This document shows positions 20,770-30,621 of a stretch of DNA of 30,621 nucleotides, in pieces. The position numbers and the translations under genes are program-made. A model generated the notes under the pieces. That model did not search any database. It was not told the DNA's origin and saw only the letters and a program-made list of their open reading frames with translations. The DNA comes from Echinostoma caproni (Eukaryota > Platyhelminthes > Trematoda > Plagiorchiida > Echinostomatidae). How positions within the stretch are numbered: the first letter of the stretch is position 1; every line of letters starts with the position of its first letter. The stretch spans positions 1 to 30,621 of the forward strand of contig UZAN01043669.1 of NCBI GenBank assembly GCA_900618425.1, read 5' to 3'.

Positions 20770-23700
20770 CAACAGTGTTACTCAAATCATCAATAGGATT
20801 AGGATTCCAGCGAACAAAACCACGTTATTAATAAAGTACTTCCAGTGAAACCAACGACACCGTTGTTACAACCACCAAACTGTCACACGCTCGCCACGCA
20901 TCGGCTCTTGCGTTCAAGGATTTCCCCAAACAATTTCTGCAAGAAGGTTCAAATAGGGAGGTAGTACACAAAATGTTCAATATCACTGAGCAGCCTGAAT
21001 ACAAGTCTCGTTGCATATCAAATGTTCACCGAATCAATTATAATGAAGCTCGGTTTCATCTAATTATTCGTCTTCTCTACTGAATTTAGATACAAAATGT
21101 ATTGGCGACGGTATTCTGTTTGGAGTATTGGATGACAGTATTTGGTGACAAAACTCAAGCCGTCACACACGGTCAAGACGCCTGCGACAACAAGTTCCAA
21201 CATTTATTCTAGACGAGTGAAAAAAAATTGAGGCCAGAAGCGCTTGACAGCGGGCTAACTGTCAATTTCCAGTGCCTAAAGATTTTATCCGAACTGTCAT
21301 TTGAAGTCACAAAGCGCCTTAACTACAGCAGTCAACAGAATGACACGAATTGCCCCGCGAACATGTTTCAGAGTATTTATTATGATGTCGGTTGTGTCAG
21401 TTAGTCTCGAGATTCAACGACTGGAGCCGATCTAACTAAATATGAATATCTAGAGATGCTGAAAGTTAATGTTACCCTGATTGGTCGATTGATAAAGCCA
21501 AGAAAAAATGTCACTTCCGTCAGCAACTTGAAACTACAGCCAAGTTAGACAGCGATCAGTCAAACATGAGCATTATTTGTGCCTGTCGCAATTACTCTAA
21601 TCGGTCTGGTTTGGCTTTCGAAACGAAATGACAGTTCCGTTCTAGGTAAACTCGTCACTGATGTTGACCGTTAGACCTCTCTTTGTAAGTGTAATTCAGT
21701 GGCAATGTTCGCCGAACTGTGCATAGTTTGAGATCGTGAATTCAAAATTTTCCAAACAATTATCAATTGCATAGATTCGAATTCTATCTTTCGAGAATAA
21801 AGAAGGAGAAATTTTGCTACCGAAATAAACTCTGGTTCCAGTTAGCTATTTGTTAGCAGTTACTAAGTAGTTAATAAATAGATATTTATGATTTGGCCAT
21901 CCTTGCAGGTCGCCGTTAGGGGGTTAACCATCAACCTGATAGTGAAGCGTGACTGCGGGAAGCCTATGCTCACTAAAATACACGATGGTAGACGGTCACC
22001 AGTGGTGCTCGAGTATCCAATGATGATTTTATGATATTCAATTTGACACCATGTTTGTTCGCAAGCCGGTTACAACTGAATAAATAACTCATTCATTTCG
22101 TAAAATCTATCGAAAATAAGACTCGGTAACTAGCTGTGTCTTTCTTTATTCTCTAATACGGATCAGATAAGTACTTAAACCTGACCAAGCTCTTTCGTGG
22201 TCGGTTGGATATGTCAACTGAATTGACGGTTGGAACACTTGCCCAGCGAGCGAAAACAAGAACTGATATTTTGCCGACCACCGTTTGTCTTTAGAGTGCC
22301 CAGTAAATTTCGACTGCACAGGGCAGGGGTATCATCATACTACTGGACAACAGATAAAAGCAAATGTTTCAAAAACATTTCAAAGCACTCGTCAGGTACT
22401 CTTCTGACAGGTTGAGGCGGTACAAGGTTGCGCAAATAGAAAAAAAATTATCCAAACGTAGCGCGAAAAGTATCGAACTGAGACGTTGGCTGAGCACCGG
22501 ACCACGAGTGAGAGTGGAATGGCAACGGAAAACGATGAAACAATCGCGTTGTTGTCTCATTGCGGTAATTACACCTGAATAACACTTGCCCAGTTGGGGC
22601 TGAAAATCCCTTGAGTGTGACTTCGGCGACTGAGATCGGCTATTATCTATAACCTTTGCAACTCAAGTTGTCCGAATATCATTTCAAGACGTTCGGGTGT
22701 CATTTCCAGTTGTCTCAGTATCATTTTAGGAAGTTTGAGCATCATTTCAAGCTGTATATTTGATCTTATCGGAACTGAAAAGCCTCCCAGCAATATTTGG
22801 ATGCAGCACAGAGTTCTTTAGATCCCTTTGCAGCGTGGGAGGACGTCTGTGAGACGTGCCTCGGCCACACACGCCTCGATTCCCATGTCAGACATATTGG
22901 TTGTTTTTCTTGCAGGTACACGTACGCGTCTGTGTGTGTTCGTCCCCTTCCGCTGATATCAATGAATCATGCGCGATCAACGCTTGAGCCATTACTTACC
23001 TCTGTAGCGTGATTCTCAAATATAATTCATAAGCTACATCTCAAGCGGTTGCACTGGAACACCAATCGATCATGCTCGATCGATATATGCATCAGTGTTG
23101 ACCAGATTCGTATCCAGCTTTTCCGACACCTTCAGGTTGTATTCCATCTTTGTGATACCACCACCGAGGCATCTCCAAGTCATGAAATATCATACTGATC
23201 ATTTTGGCCGTATATGCGGAACGGAATGAGATATCTCTGTCAAACGAACTGCTATAAGAATGTGGTGATCCAGGCCTGCGAGATGACGCCTACTCTGGAA
23301 CCGTGCGTGACAGTTTTTGGGCACCTGCGATCAATCAAATTTCAAAGGTGACGTCAATGACGCATGCACGTGTCACTGCTTCTGACTATACACCATAGGC
23401 AGAACGTGCCAGTCAATCCGAGACAGTGCAGTCCAGACAGAAGCAGAACGATGCGGGTAATACTGAAATGCGATTGGTGGAAGCCTGGACAACCAATGAT
23501 ATTCTTCTGTACAAATTATTTCATCACCCTCATTTCTTCCAATAAACGAACTACCATTCCTGTGGCCTTTCCCTCGCGTCTCATTCACGTGAGATATTGC
23601 GTGCTAGTGCCATTGCGGTCCAGTGCTTCCGTGATCCAGTCCATGATAACTGATCCTTGATTCGTATTACATGGTCCTTGTTCCGAGTTCCGTGCGTATT

Positions 23701-24059
23701 AGCACCACTACCACCACTACAAAGAACCAATAGAAGCTAATCTAAATTTAGGGTGTAATTTTTGATTAAGATTAACATTGGAATGCGTTTACAAGGATTA
23801 AAAGTTGCTTCAGATGTATAGGTTAGGGAAGGAGTCTGTATCCAATAAGGGCCCTAATCTTTTCTCATCGGGACAGAAAACAGTTTTATTTTTATGAATC
23901 TGGCAGCGAATGAAATTTTAACCGTTTACTTAGCCCTAGAATTCATTCGGTCAAAGTGTGTTGATTCTAAGAAGTGGACCTCGGGAGAATCATATTGCTT
24001 GTCAACTAGTGTGTTCATGTATCTACGTAACCCATGCAGTGGAGTTCTCGTGAAAAGAT
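20770..24059. other. No recognised gene
   Basis: The plus strand is open without ATG at about 20834-21080 (containing ALAFKDFPKQFLQEGSNREV), but no family or splice evidence supports it. A small palindromic hairpin ATCGATC/GATCGAT lies at 23065-23084. Otherwise nothing was recognised. Confidence 0.3.
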
Positions 24060-24179
24060 CATAGTGGCTGCTCTGGGCTCGTATCCCAGCGGGTAAACTG
24101 CGAGCTTAGGCCATGTTCCTGAGAGGGTTCAAATCCGGTCGTTGCTGTTGATGTTTTCAAAAAGCGACACATCAACAGC
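24060..24179 (+). other. tRNA-Thr-like segment followed by an 11-bp hairpin (possible SINE C)
   Basis: CTGGG (24073-24077), loop CTCGTAT and CCCAG (24085-24089) form a perfect anticodon-type arm with T at position 33 and anticodon CGT. About 36 bases later comes a B box GGTTCAAATCC (24126-24136). The spacing between arms is too long for a tRNA and the acceptor stem is missing, so this is a tRNA-derived repeat or tRNA pseudogene. Directly downstream, GCTGTTGATGT (24144-24154) pairs perfectly with ACATCAACAGC (24169-24179) around a 14-nt loop. Confidence 0.45.
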
Positions 24180-24239
24180 TTCATCCAAATGATAATACCG
24201 GAATCTAAACCGGTGAGTTGAGGGCTATGTGGATACTAG

Positions 24240-24486
24240 TTCGCCCGTTCGCCGAGCTTGACAATTTATTTACAAACGTTTCATCATCAGCCGAGGTGAC
24301 ATTATTAGTGCTTGTGAATACTATTGATATCATCATTAACAAAAATGTATCGGAAATCAACGATAGTGATCTGCATGTTTTGGAACAAAGCAAAGTTATT
24401 TTGTTGGCAAAATATTCGGTTGGAGATCGCATTGGACGTAATGCTGTACACTTGATTGGTCTTTCATATCCCACAACTGAATACTG
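24240..24486 (+). CDS. Possible coding exon, unknown protein
   Basis: The plus frame is open for about 80 codons and has balanced, protein-like composition: FAELDNLFTNVSSSAEVTLL, then NTIDIIINKNVSEINDSDLH, ending GLSYPTTEY before TGA. A splice acceptor could be the AG at 24238-24239, and a donor the GTAATG at 24438, or the frame may end at the stop (24484-24486). The opposite strand is open over the same stretch, which lowers confidence. The pattern of helical segments with N-S/T sites loosely recalls the extracellular GAIN region of adhesion receptors, but I cannot support that identification. If real, it would be one exon of a large gene with the two plus-strand candidates downstream. Confidence 0.25.
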
Positions 24487-24504
24487 AGCATCGAAGTAAC
24501 ATCG

Positions 24505-24527
24505 TTATATATATATATATATATATA
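24505..24527. repeat. (TA)11 microsatellite
   Basis: A perfect TA dinucleotide run. Confidence 0.95.
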
Positions 24528-24624
24528 CACCAAGAAATCTCTAATGACGATGTAAGTTTCAGATGGTATCACTGCATTCAATAACAATTAAGTATTTACT
24601 TAAATCACTTTTCCATTTCATTTT

Positions 24625-24797
24625 ACTTCCTTTTATTGAATATGCAATGGTACAATTTTCCGGAAGGGGTAAGAGGCCAATCAAAGGGCTGCCATTTAAC
24701 GCACAATGAGGAAAGCCAGGTGGCGGTGGTGGTGGGATTTGAACACACGCCCCCGGGGGTGATAATTTTCGTGACGTTATCACCGGGCCACCACAGT
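24625..24797 (-). mobile_element. tRNA-derived SINE, family B, copy 2
   Basis: On the minus strand it begins ACTGTGGTGGCCCGGTGATA (A-box-like) and has a good B box GTGTTCAAATCC (24746-24735), followed by CCACCACCACC, which can pair with the GTGGTGG at the 5' end much like an acceptor stem. It ends CATATTCAATAAAAGGAAGT. The same ends occur in the copy at 20575-20769. Between the boxes, GGTGATAA pairs perfectly with TTATCACC (24758-24765 with 24777-24784), which does not fit a normal tRNA fold. Confidence 0.6.
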
Positions 24798-25611
24798 GAG
24801 AAAAAAATGTGATGAAGAAGGTCTCGTTCAAACAAAGGTTGTCAAAATACGGAACGTAATGTATGACACTAACAACGTGGTTGCAACACTTAATTTGAGA
24901 TTGTGTTTTGATTTCTGTAACTGTAAAGCTCCGCTTCGTAACTTTCAAAGTGCAATGGAAAACTTTTGTTCTATGAATGTCTCAGTTTTTCTGCAAATTC
25001 AATACCTTTAGGAATATGGTCACAAACTAAGAAGATCCTGCGTGTTTCATTAGTTTTTACCCTGCATAGTTTATTGTACTCTGTCCAGTTTTAATCAGCT
25101 GACCTTCGCACAAGTTCATTCAAATTTATTTAAGTAAAACTTTTTTACTGATGAATCTATTGAAGAAAGAGGACTTGGGCATTTTAAGAAATGTGTGCGT
25201 GTGTTTACTCCAACTTTGACGGAATCTGATTTGTTACTCACTTTTTGTGTTTTTAAATTATTAATTAGTAGAGATCAGGTCTCTTGATTTATGTCCAGCG
25301 GATTATTGATCGACACTTGTGGTGAAAGGAATGCGCGTGATATCGACACTCGGAAACTACTTTTTGACATGTAATTAGACTTTGTTGATCGATGGCTCCT
25401 TAGCACACGTCTTGCGGCAAAGCGGTCTGTTTACAGCATTGGATGAACCCTGGATGATAAGTGCCAAGTGATAATAAAAACGCGATAAAAGAACAAATAT
25501 TTCCAACAGCGTCTGTGTGATGCACGTGCGTGGATGAGGAAGCCAAGACAGGATAGATATACGATTAGATGAATGTGAACCTTTTGAGAGGATTGATGTA
25601 TCATCCATTAG
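24798..25611. other. No recognised feature
   Basis: AT-rich, with only short frames on both strands and no motif seen. Confidence 0.35.
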
Positions 25612-25682
25612 CCAAAGCGCCTGAGGGCAACGATTTGTTAGTCAGAGATTCCTTCTGTCATCTAGGCGATTTCATGGAACAG
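25612..25682 (+). CDS. Possible internal exon, unknown protein
   Basis: A 71-base candidate exon lies between an AG acceptor (25610-25611, after TATCATCCATT) and a strong donor, with CAG followed by GTGAGT at 25683. It encodes KAPEGNDLLVRDSFCHLGDF then MEQ, with the junction at the end of the CAG codon. The consensus donor in frame with a protein-like stretch is the reason for the call. No family is recognised, and a consensus GTGAGT can arise by chance in 30 kb. Confidence 0.3.
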
Positions 25683-26529
25683 GTGAGTCTTTTATGGCTA
25701 TCAAACGTCAGGTTTCATGTCATTTTAGTTGATTGGGAAAGCCCTCATTTTATTCCGAATACTGACTCAGAAAATGAGCGTTGGAGTAAGTGGCAGAGAC
25801 TAAAGCTGGTCACCCGTTAGGACCAAGGAAGTCATGTTTGATTAGAAAGGAATAACACAGAACGGAAAAAGATAGAAACCGCTAACTGGAAGAGAATGAT
25901 AAAGCCATGAGGAAACTGTTTTAATTCCCATATGTATATTTAACAAGCGCGGTTCAATTGTCACGGTCGAGGCTATGTAAAACTAAAATAATTCAAAAAA
26001 CCTAGCACTTTTTGAATTAGTCCATCCAACAACGTCAGTCGAAAGGTGTAATATGGCTCAGTTCAACAGTACGTCTACCTCCAGTGGAGCCTCGTGCTGT
26101 CACATAACATCACTTGGACTGATGGGTCCTATGAAATAAGTAGAAGGTCACGTGATGAAGAAGTTCTTTCCTCATATTATACATTGTATGCGGTAGCAAC
26201 GATGACCTCACTAAAACTAGTAAGGTTAAACTATTCATCTGCCTCATGAATTTCAATACTGGATGTGAATTTTGGTTTTAGAAATTTTACAACATAGTTC
26301 ATCAGGTCACCTTTTATGGTTCACAACCCTAATTTTAGCATTCAGACTGATCACCTCCCCTAGGGATAAGCATATATATATATATCACAATCAGGGGAAT
26401 TTCAGAACTAAGCTTGATACAACACTTGTGGAGAAAGTGATGGACAATAAAAAATGATCATACGTCTGTCTGGATAACCAGGATAAGAAAGATCATAATG
26501 CCTCGTTTTAAAGCAAGATGCCTGCTTAG
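25683..26529. other. No recognised feature; (TA)n at 26372-26385
   Basis: No gene, RNA or element was recognised apart from the short TA run. Confidence 0.35.
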
Positions 26530-26661
26530 TTGGACAAATCGACAATAAAACTCTATGCATGCTAAGTTATAGACCATTTGGTGAAATTCAATACATAGCT
26601 ATTTTTGAAACGATGCCGGTTGATCAGAAAGAATTGCATGATGACCGGGATCGTCTGAAAG
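26530..26661 (+). CDS. Possible exon, unknown protein
   Basis: The plus frame is open from about 26500 to 26698, encoding LSYRPFGEIQYIAIFETMPV, then DQKELHDDRDRLKG and, if not spliced, VLIRYLTGWSP before two stops. A pyrimidine-containing acceptor CTGCTTAG ends at 26529, and a possible donor AAAG followed by GTGTTT lies at 26662. Composition is protein-like and unlike the low-complexity frames nearby. No family is recognised. It could be an exon of the same unknown gene as 25612-25682, although their phases do not join directly, or it could be an old transposon fragment. Confidence 0.25.
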
Positions 26662-27311
26662 GTGTTTTGATTCGTTATTTGACGGGGTGGAGCCCATAAT
26701 AAATTTGATCAGTCCCGTCCAATGATCAGGACCAATTGCGGGCGTGTATTCGGGTTTATCCAATTTTGTGTATTACTCTGTCGTTCAGAAACGGATAATC
26801 CTGTTCAAACTCTGAAATAATAAATGAACAATCAAAGGTAGTTTTATGGTCAGAATCTTATGAAAAACACGTGTATGTATGTGAATTCGAATTCAGCACC
26901 CCACAGACACAAGCAAATCGATTCGTGGTCTTTGATTATTTTGTGCACAGAGGTCCGTCCGATTGTGGCCTAAAACATTTTAAAACCGGTTCGCTATCTT
27001 CCCGTCCGTCCCTCTCCGAATATGTGTGCTGCACTTTGAGTGAATCCACACTCTGTTTTACTCTCAGTCTGCTTCCACTTGGGCGGAATGAGGCCGCCAC
27101 TGGTCTATAAACATTCGCCTGGTGTGGCTGAGGATCGTGAATAGAAAACGGATCACAGTCTCTCCCCCCTCCAGTGTTTGCATTGGCAGGCATGTCACGA
27201 TTCACTTCCCCCATAAATTAAACGCTCAAGTTCTTTTTCCACGAACAAAAGTCATAATAAATAAGAAAATGTTTATATGTTTTGAATTCCGTTTATTGCA
27301 CTTTTTGAAAT
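26662..27311. other. No recognised gene; GC-richer with CCGT repeats
   Basis: Short (CCGT)n-type runs lie near 26955 and 27002. A GGGCGG at about 27083 and TATAAA at about 27107 were noticed, but there is no transcript evidence. Open frames of 79-92 codons on both strands show no domain. Confidence 0.3.
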
Positions 27312-27412
27312 TGCGCGCACACACGCACACACACGCACGCACGCACGCGTGAGTGCGCATGTGTGTGTGTGTCAATGTATGCGTGTATGCGTTCGTGCGT
27401 GCGTGCGTGCAT
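27312..27412. repeat. Alternating purine/pyrimidine microsatellite with inverted halves
   Basis: The left half is built from CGCA/CACG units (27312-27350) and the right half from GTGT, GTAT and GTGC units (27353-27410). The halves are complementary in unit composition, and nearly every step alternates purine and pyrimidine. Confidence 0.9.
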
Positions 27413-28569
27413 CTTACCGTTTGGGCGAATATCAAGTTGCACTCCGGTAGGGGGATTGATAATACACCAAATATTTCAAATTATACGACTAGGAAATAAA
27501 TGATCAATTATATTAAAATGAATGCTAGGCATAAGCGAATTCCTGTATTTTTTAGTGTTACTTTTCCGGTGTGTATAGAATTCAAAACGGCTTCACTAAG
27601 AAGAAATTAATTGCCAATACTTACAAATATGAGGAGTCATCATTTTTGCCTCCTGTCTGACCGTGTCAATTAAATTGCAATGTAGCCCGCAGGTGTCAAA
27701 ACTTGGGGACTGATCGAATTCCACGAAGAGTTCTTATTGTTTGAGGAGTTTTATTCGCCTCAAAACATAACCGTCAAAAGGCAACCAGTCAATACTCATC
27801 ATCATCTTGTGTTTGAATGATTGACTATATGACACTAAGTGTAAATGATCAGTTTGTCATTCTATGGAATGCATACAGATGTTGATCTTCTTATGATATC
27901 AATACGTAGCTGATTGATAGGAGTTGAAATTCTGTGTGGTTGTCACTAGGATAATTGTACAAATATGTATCCATTCACATCATTCGACCAATCAAGGTAC
28001 ACTTTCACGATCATCTGCATCAAACGTCAATCCTTCGACAAAAATCAAACTATTTTGCATTTTATCTGTATGAGTTTAGCCATCACTTCGTATAACCTTC
28101 GTTTTCATTTATTTTCTGTTATTACGCACGGTAATTGTTATAGCTGTTCGATAATTTCTTTCAGTTAATGAAGATGCACGGAGGAATTATTCACTCTCAT
28201 TGTATATGGGTTGCCATAAACGTTGCGCTAAAATGCATAAAAGAACTGTCGGGTGATTTCAATCTGATCGGGTCTCATCAGTTGTATGGATTAAACTCAT
28301 CTGAGGATCGAACCCGAATTCTCTACTTCACTATAAATTAGTTGAAACGGTAGAAGAAAATCTATTTTCTAAATAACATACTTAAATTGACCTTATTAGT
28401 ACATATTGCACTACTACTAATACCTTTGAAATAAAGCAGATTCACTGAAATTTGGCACTCTGAAGATAACGAAGAAAATGGTATAGATTCCGGATGCAGA
28501 AGTTCCACAATTCAAATCCTCCTCAATAATGCTTGTGAAACTGTTTCGTCCTATCGCGCCAAACTTCTG
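27413..28569. other. No recognised gene; one box-B-like site on minus strand
   Basis: On the minus strand, GGGTTCGATCCTC (about 28314-28302) matches the B box consensus, and CTGATGAG (28281-28274) followed after 13 bases by GAAA (28260-28257) resembles the hammerhead core strands. Helix II does not pair, so this is noted only as a lookalike. Nothing else was recognised. Confidence 0.3.
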
Positions 28570-29100
28570 CAGCTGTAAAGTTGACTGAAAAGATCATCCT
28601 GAACAGCTTGCAGTCAATTACCACAGTCCCCGTGAACCCAATCAGTCTGCTTATAAACCCAACAGATCTAAACTGGACACCAAATCCACACCACAATCCA
28701 TTTTATGAGTAAGTCAATGTCCAATTCATTCAATTTTTCCGTTGTTTTTATTCACTGTTTTTCCGCAGTTTATCCCGTTTCTCCACCATCCACTCTTTTC
28801 AAACTTCAGTCTTTTAGCATTCCAAGGCTGCTGCTCTCGTGACTCTCTGACTAGTTCACATACAGGATCCAATTTACCAAATTGGGTAGGAGTACGTCTA
28901 AACCTCTAGTTAATAATTCCGGTGTGTTTCAAGGTACTGTTCTATCTTGATATCTGTTTTCAGCTTTCATTAGTGATCTTTCTGTTCTAACCTCTGTCCA
29001 CATCCAAAAGTATGTTGACGATGCCTTTTAGTGACAGGCAATTTATTCATCTTCGTAATTCGATTCATTCACTGAAAATTTATCCCAAAGGTTCATAGAT
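28570..29100 (+). pseudogene. CR1-like LINE reverse transcriptase fragment (plus strand)
   Basis: Plus-strand frames give KLTEKIILNSLQSI (28578 on), then NQSAYKPNRSK (about 28640), then FTYRIQFTKLGRSTSKPLVN leading into NSGVFQGTVLS (from 28915), LFSAFISDLSVL, and KYVDDAF (29008-29028). These are RT motifs in order: the SK.xEK.iL block, NQSAYrP, the YRxQ..kl block, motif B as GVFQGTVLS (normally GVPQGSVLSP), and motif C as YVDD with both aspartates kept. Stops interrupt several points and part of the region between NQSAY and motif B is missing (motif A not seen). It runs towards the minus-strand element that starts at about 29220. The sub-lineage looks different from that element (KYVDDA against LFADDAKIW). 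Confidence 0.75.
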
Positions 29101-29219
29101 TCAAAGAGATATTATGAGAATAATTTACAAGCTCATACTTTTCTCGTCCCATGGGTTTGCGTTGTAGTTAAAAGACAATGATACATACAATTCCTTGTAT
29201 AAAATATCACATTATACGG

Positions 29220-30621
29220 GCTTCTTCAACTGCTGCACGCAGCTTCCCTTTTGTTGTAATGAGCGTAAGGCATACATACTAATGTTTCATCAAGTCTCAG
29301 TTTGAAAGGTTCAATGCTTGACGCACCGACGACTTGGAGTGGGACAGAGTTCCAGATCGAACACACTCTGACTACGAATGACTGACGCCGGCATTCCAAT
29401 CGGGATTTCGAGACCACTAGTTTGGACGGATGTTCTCTTACAGGAACTTTGGGTGATAATTTTAGAAGTGGGAGACAAGGAATGGCTTGGGTTTTGCATT
29501 ATTTGTTATACCATAATCATATCTCCTCTGATGCGCTGGTAGTGATTGGAACATAACCTCAGCGACTTCAGTCTCTCTGCGTATGAAAAACGATTCAAAA
29601 CCCTAACCATTTTGATGGCCGTCCGTTGTGGACGCTCCAGCATTTCGCAATCACGTTGTACCCATGGGTACCATTTCTGGATAGCGTACTATGTGAGTAG
29701 ACGAATGTAGGCTGATTGCAGACGGAAGGAAACCGACGACTCAAACCGTCCAAAGACCGGCCTAAACAAACCGACATTCTTTACAGCTGCGTTTGACACC
29801 TTGATGCAGTTGAGTGGGCAGCTGCTTGAGTTTTCTTGAACGATGATGTCCATGTCTTTCTCACTTGAGGCGTGAGGCAGTTGGTCATTTTCGAGGAAAT
29901 ACGAAAATCGCCCCTTGTGTCATAGAGGTAGAACCTTAAACTTTGGCACATTGAATTCAATATCGTTCAAAATATATCATAAATGAGCTGCTTTCAGCCT
30001 TTCCTGGAGTGCCAGCGAGCTCGTTGGTTGCATCACTGTATTCCAAATCTTGGCGTCATCTGCAAAAAGTAATGAATTTGGCCCCATAACCTTCGATAGG
30101 TCCTTTATGAATGTTAGGAAAAGTTGCGGACCAAGCACAGATCNGTGGAACTCCACGGGTAACGTCGATGGGACAGGAAAGCAAATCAGAAACACGAACC
30201 GATACGGTCCGATTTCGTAGAAATGCTCCGATCCAATCAAACATGAAGGCCCGAATGCCATAACTATAGAGTTTCCGCTCTTGGGAAGTCTAGATAAAAA
30301 TCGCCTACCGCGTCACCGTCATCAACTGATTTTGTCCATTCTTCCCGTGCGATGAGCAAATTGACAGTGCATGATCATTTCTGTCGGAATCCATATTGAT
30401 TCGGTGCCAGAACGTTGTGATTCTCTAGGTGTTTCACCAGGGAATCTGCTACTAAGGACTCCATGACTTTGGACAAAACTAGAAGGAGGGTTACAGGGTG
30501 GTAGTTCGAGGGATTGCTACGGCAACCGCATTGTAAATGGATGAAATGATTCCCTGCTTCCAGGACGGTGGGATTGCAGTGTGATCGAACATCCTCGGGA
30601 ACAGGAAGGCTAGTGGCTCGG
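29220..30621 (-). pseudogene. CR1/Jockey-type LINE reverse transcriptase (minus strand, continues past window end)
   Basis: From the right edge the minus strand encodes FPRMFDHTAIPPSWKQGIIS, then after a frameshift NYHPVTLLLVLSKVMESLVA, then NQYGFRQK, a stop, and FYLDFPRAE (motif A LDF, about 30285). Next comes WIGAFLRNRTVSVRVSDLL, then GVP at the N (30144), SVLGPQLFLTFIKDLSKV (motif B) and LLFADDAKIW (motif C, about 30043-30072, both aspartates kept). The C-terminal part follows: RTAIKMVRVLNRFSYAERLK, then YQRIRGDMIMV, and near 29350 RRQSFVVRVCSIWNSVPL. All blocks are in family order. At least two frameshifts and several stops kill it. A 6-bp hairpin ATACAA/TTGTAT (29187-29202) just beyond may belong to its 3' end. 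The N-terminal endonuclease would lie beyond the window. Confidence 0.88.

Noticed and set aside
23065..23084. ATCGATC/GATCGAT palindromic hairpin
   Set aside because: Only 7 bp, with no related copy or neighbouring feature in the window.
27080..27115. GGGCGG followed about 20 bases later by TATAAA, promoter-like
   Set aside because: Such short motifs are expected by chance in 30 kb and no exon starts downstream.
1..30621. CRISPR arrays, bacterial operons, ribosome binding sites or phage genes
   Set aside because: No regularly spaced repeats and no prokaryotic gene layout were seen; retroelement content and microsatellites show a eukaryotic genome.

Overview
The window looks like intergenic or intronic DNA from a flatworm, most likely a digenean trematode (fluke). 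The evidence is its repeat content. It holds decayed copies of a Penelope-like element, an RTE-type LINE whose C-terminal reading frame is of the kind I know from flukes, several CR1-like LINE fragments, and at least two families of short tRNA-derived elements. One of these short families carries the core of a hammerhead ribozyme, as the schistosome SM-alpha type SINEs do. The species cannot be named from this sequence. No complete protein-coding gene, rRNA or convincing functional tRNA was found. A 592-base run of N (11712-12303) and five single N bases mark an imperfect assembly.

Layout. Positions 1-1720 hold Penelope-like sequence on the minus strand: RT and GIY-YIG endonuclease remains, split by a plus-strand SINE (family A, 779-1065), then what looks like the N-terminal part of a second Penelope-like copy running off the left edge. 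Positions 1800-4380 are simple repeats, a GC-richer patch and unassigned DNA. At 4380-4463 the 3' end of a plus-strand retroelement (strong hairpin plus A/C-rich tail) meets, almost tail to tail, an RTE-type RT remnant on the minus strand (4573-5446). Positions 7249-7560 contain three pieces of SINE family A, two facing outwards and one in tandem. Positions 7561-17300 are mostly unassigned, apart from microsatellites, the N gap, a nested hairpin at 13325-13378 and a scrap of SINE A. A CR1-like C-terminal scrap lies at 17310-17500. Two minus-strand copies of SINE family B lie at 20575-20769 and 24625-24797, with a separate tRNA-like segment and 11-bp hairpin at 24060-24179. Three short open stretches between 24240 and 26661 could be exons of an unidentified plus-strand gene; this is weakly supported. 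A 100-bp alternating purine/pyrimidine tract sits at 27312-27412. The right end holds two convergent CR1-like LINE remnants (plus 28570-29100, minus 30621-29220).

The most interesting signal is SINE family A. Its two head-containing copies carry different, complementary deletions. Neither alone is a full hammerhead ribozyme, but together they supply stem I, the CTGACGA core, stem II, GAAA and a GTC cleavage site. The proteins discussed are broken mobile-element genes; all autonomous elements here look dead. Family assignments come from motif recognition by eye, with no database search.
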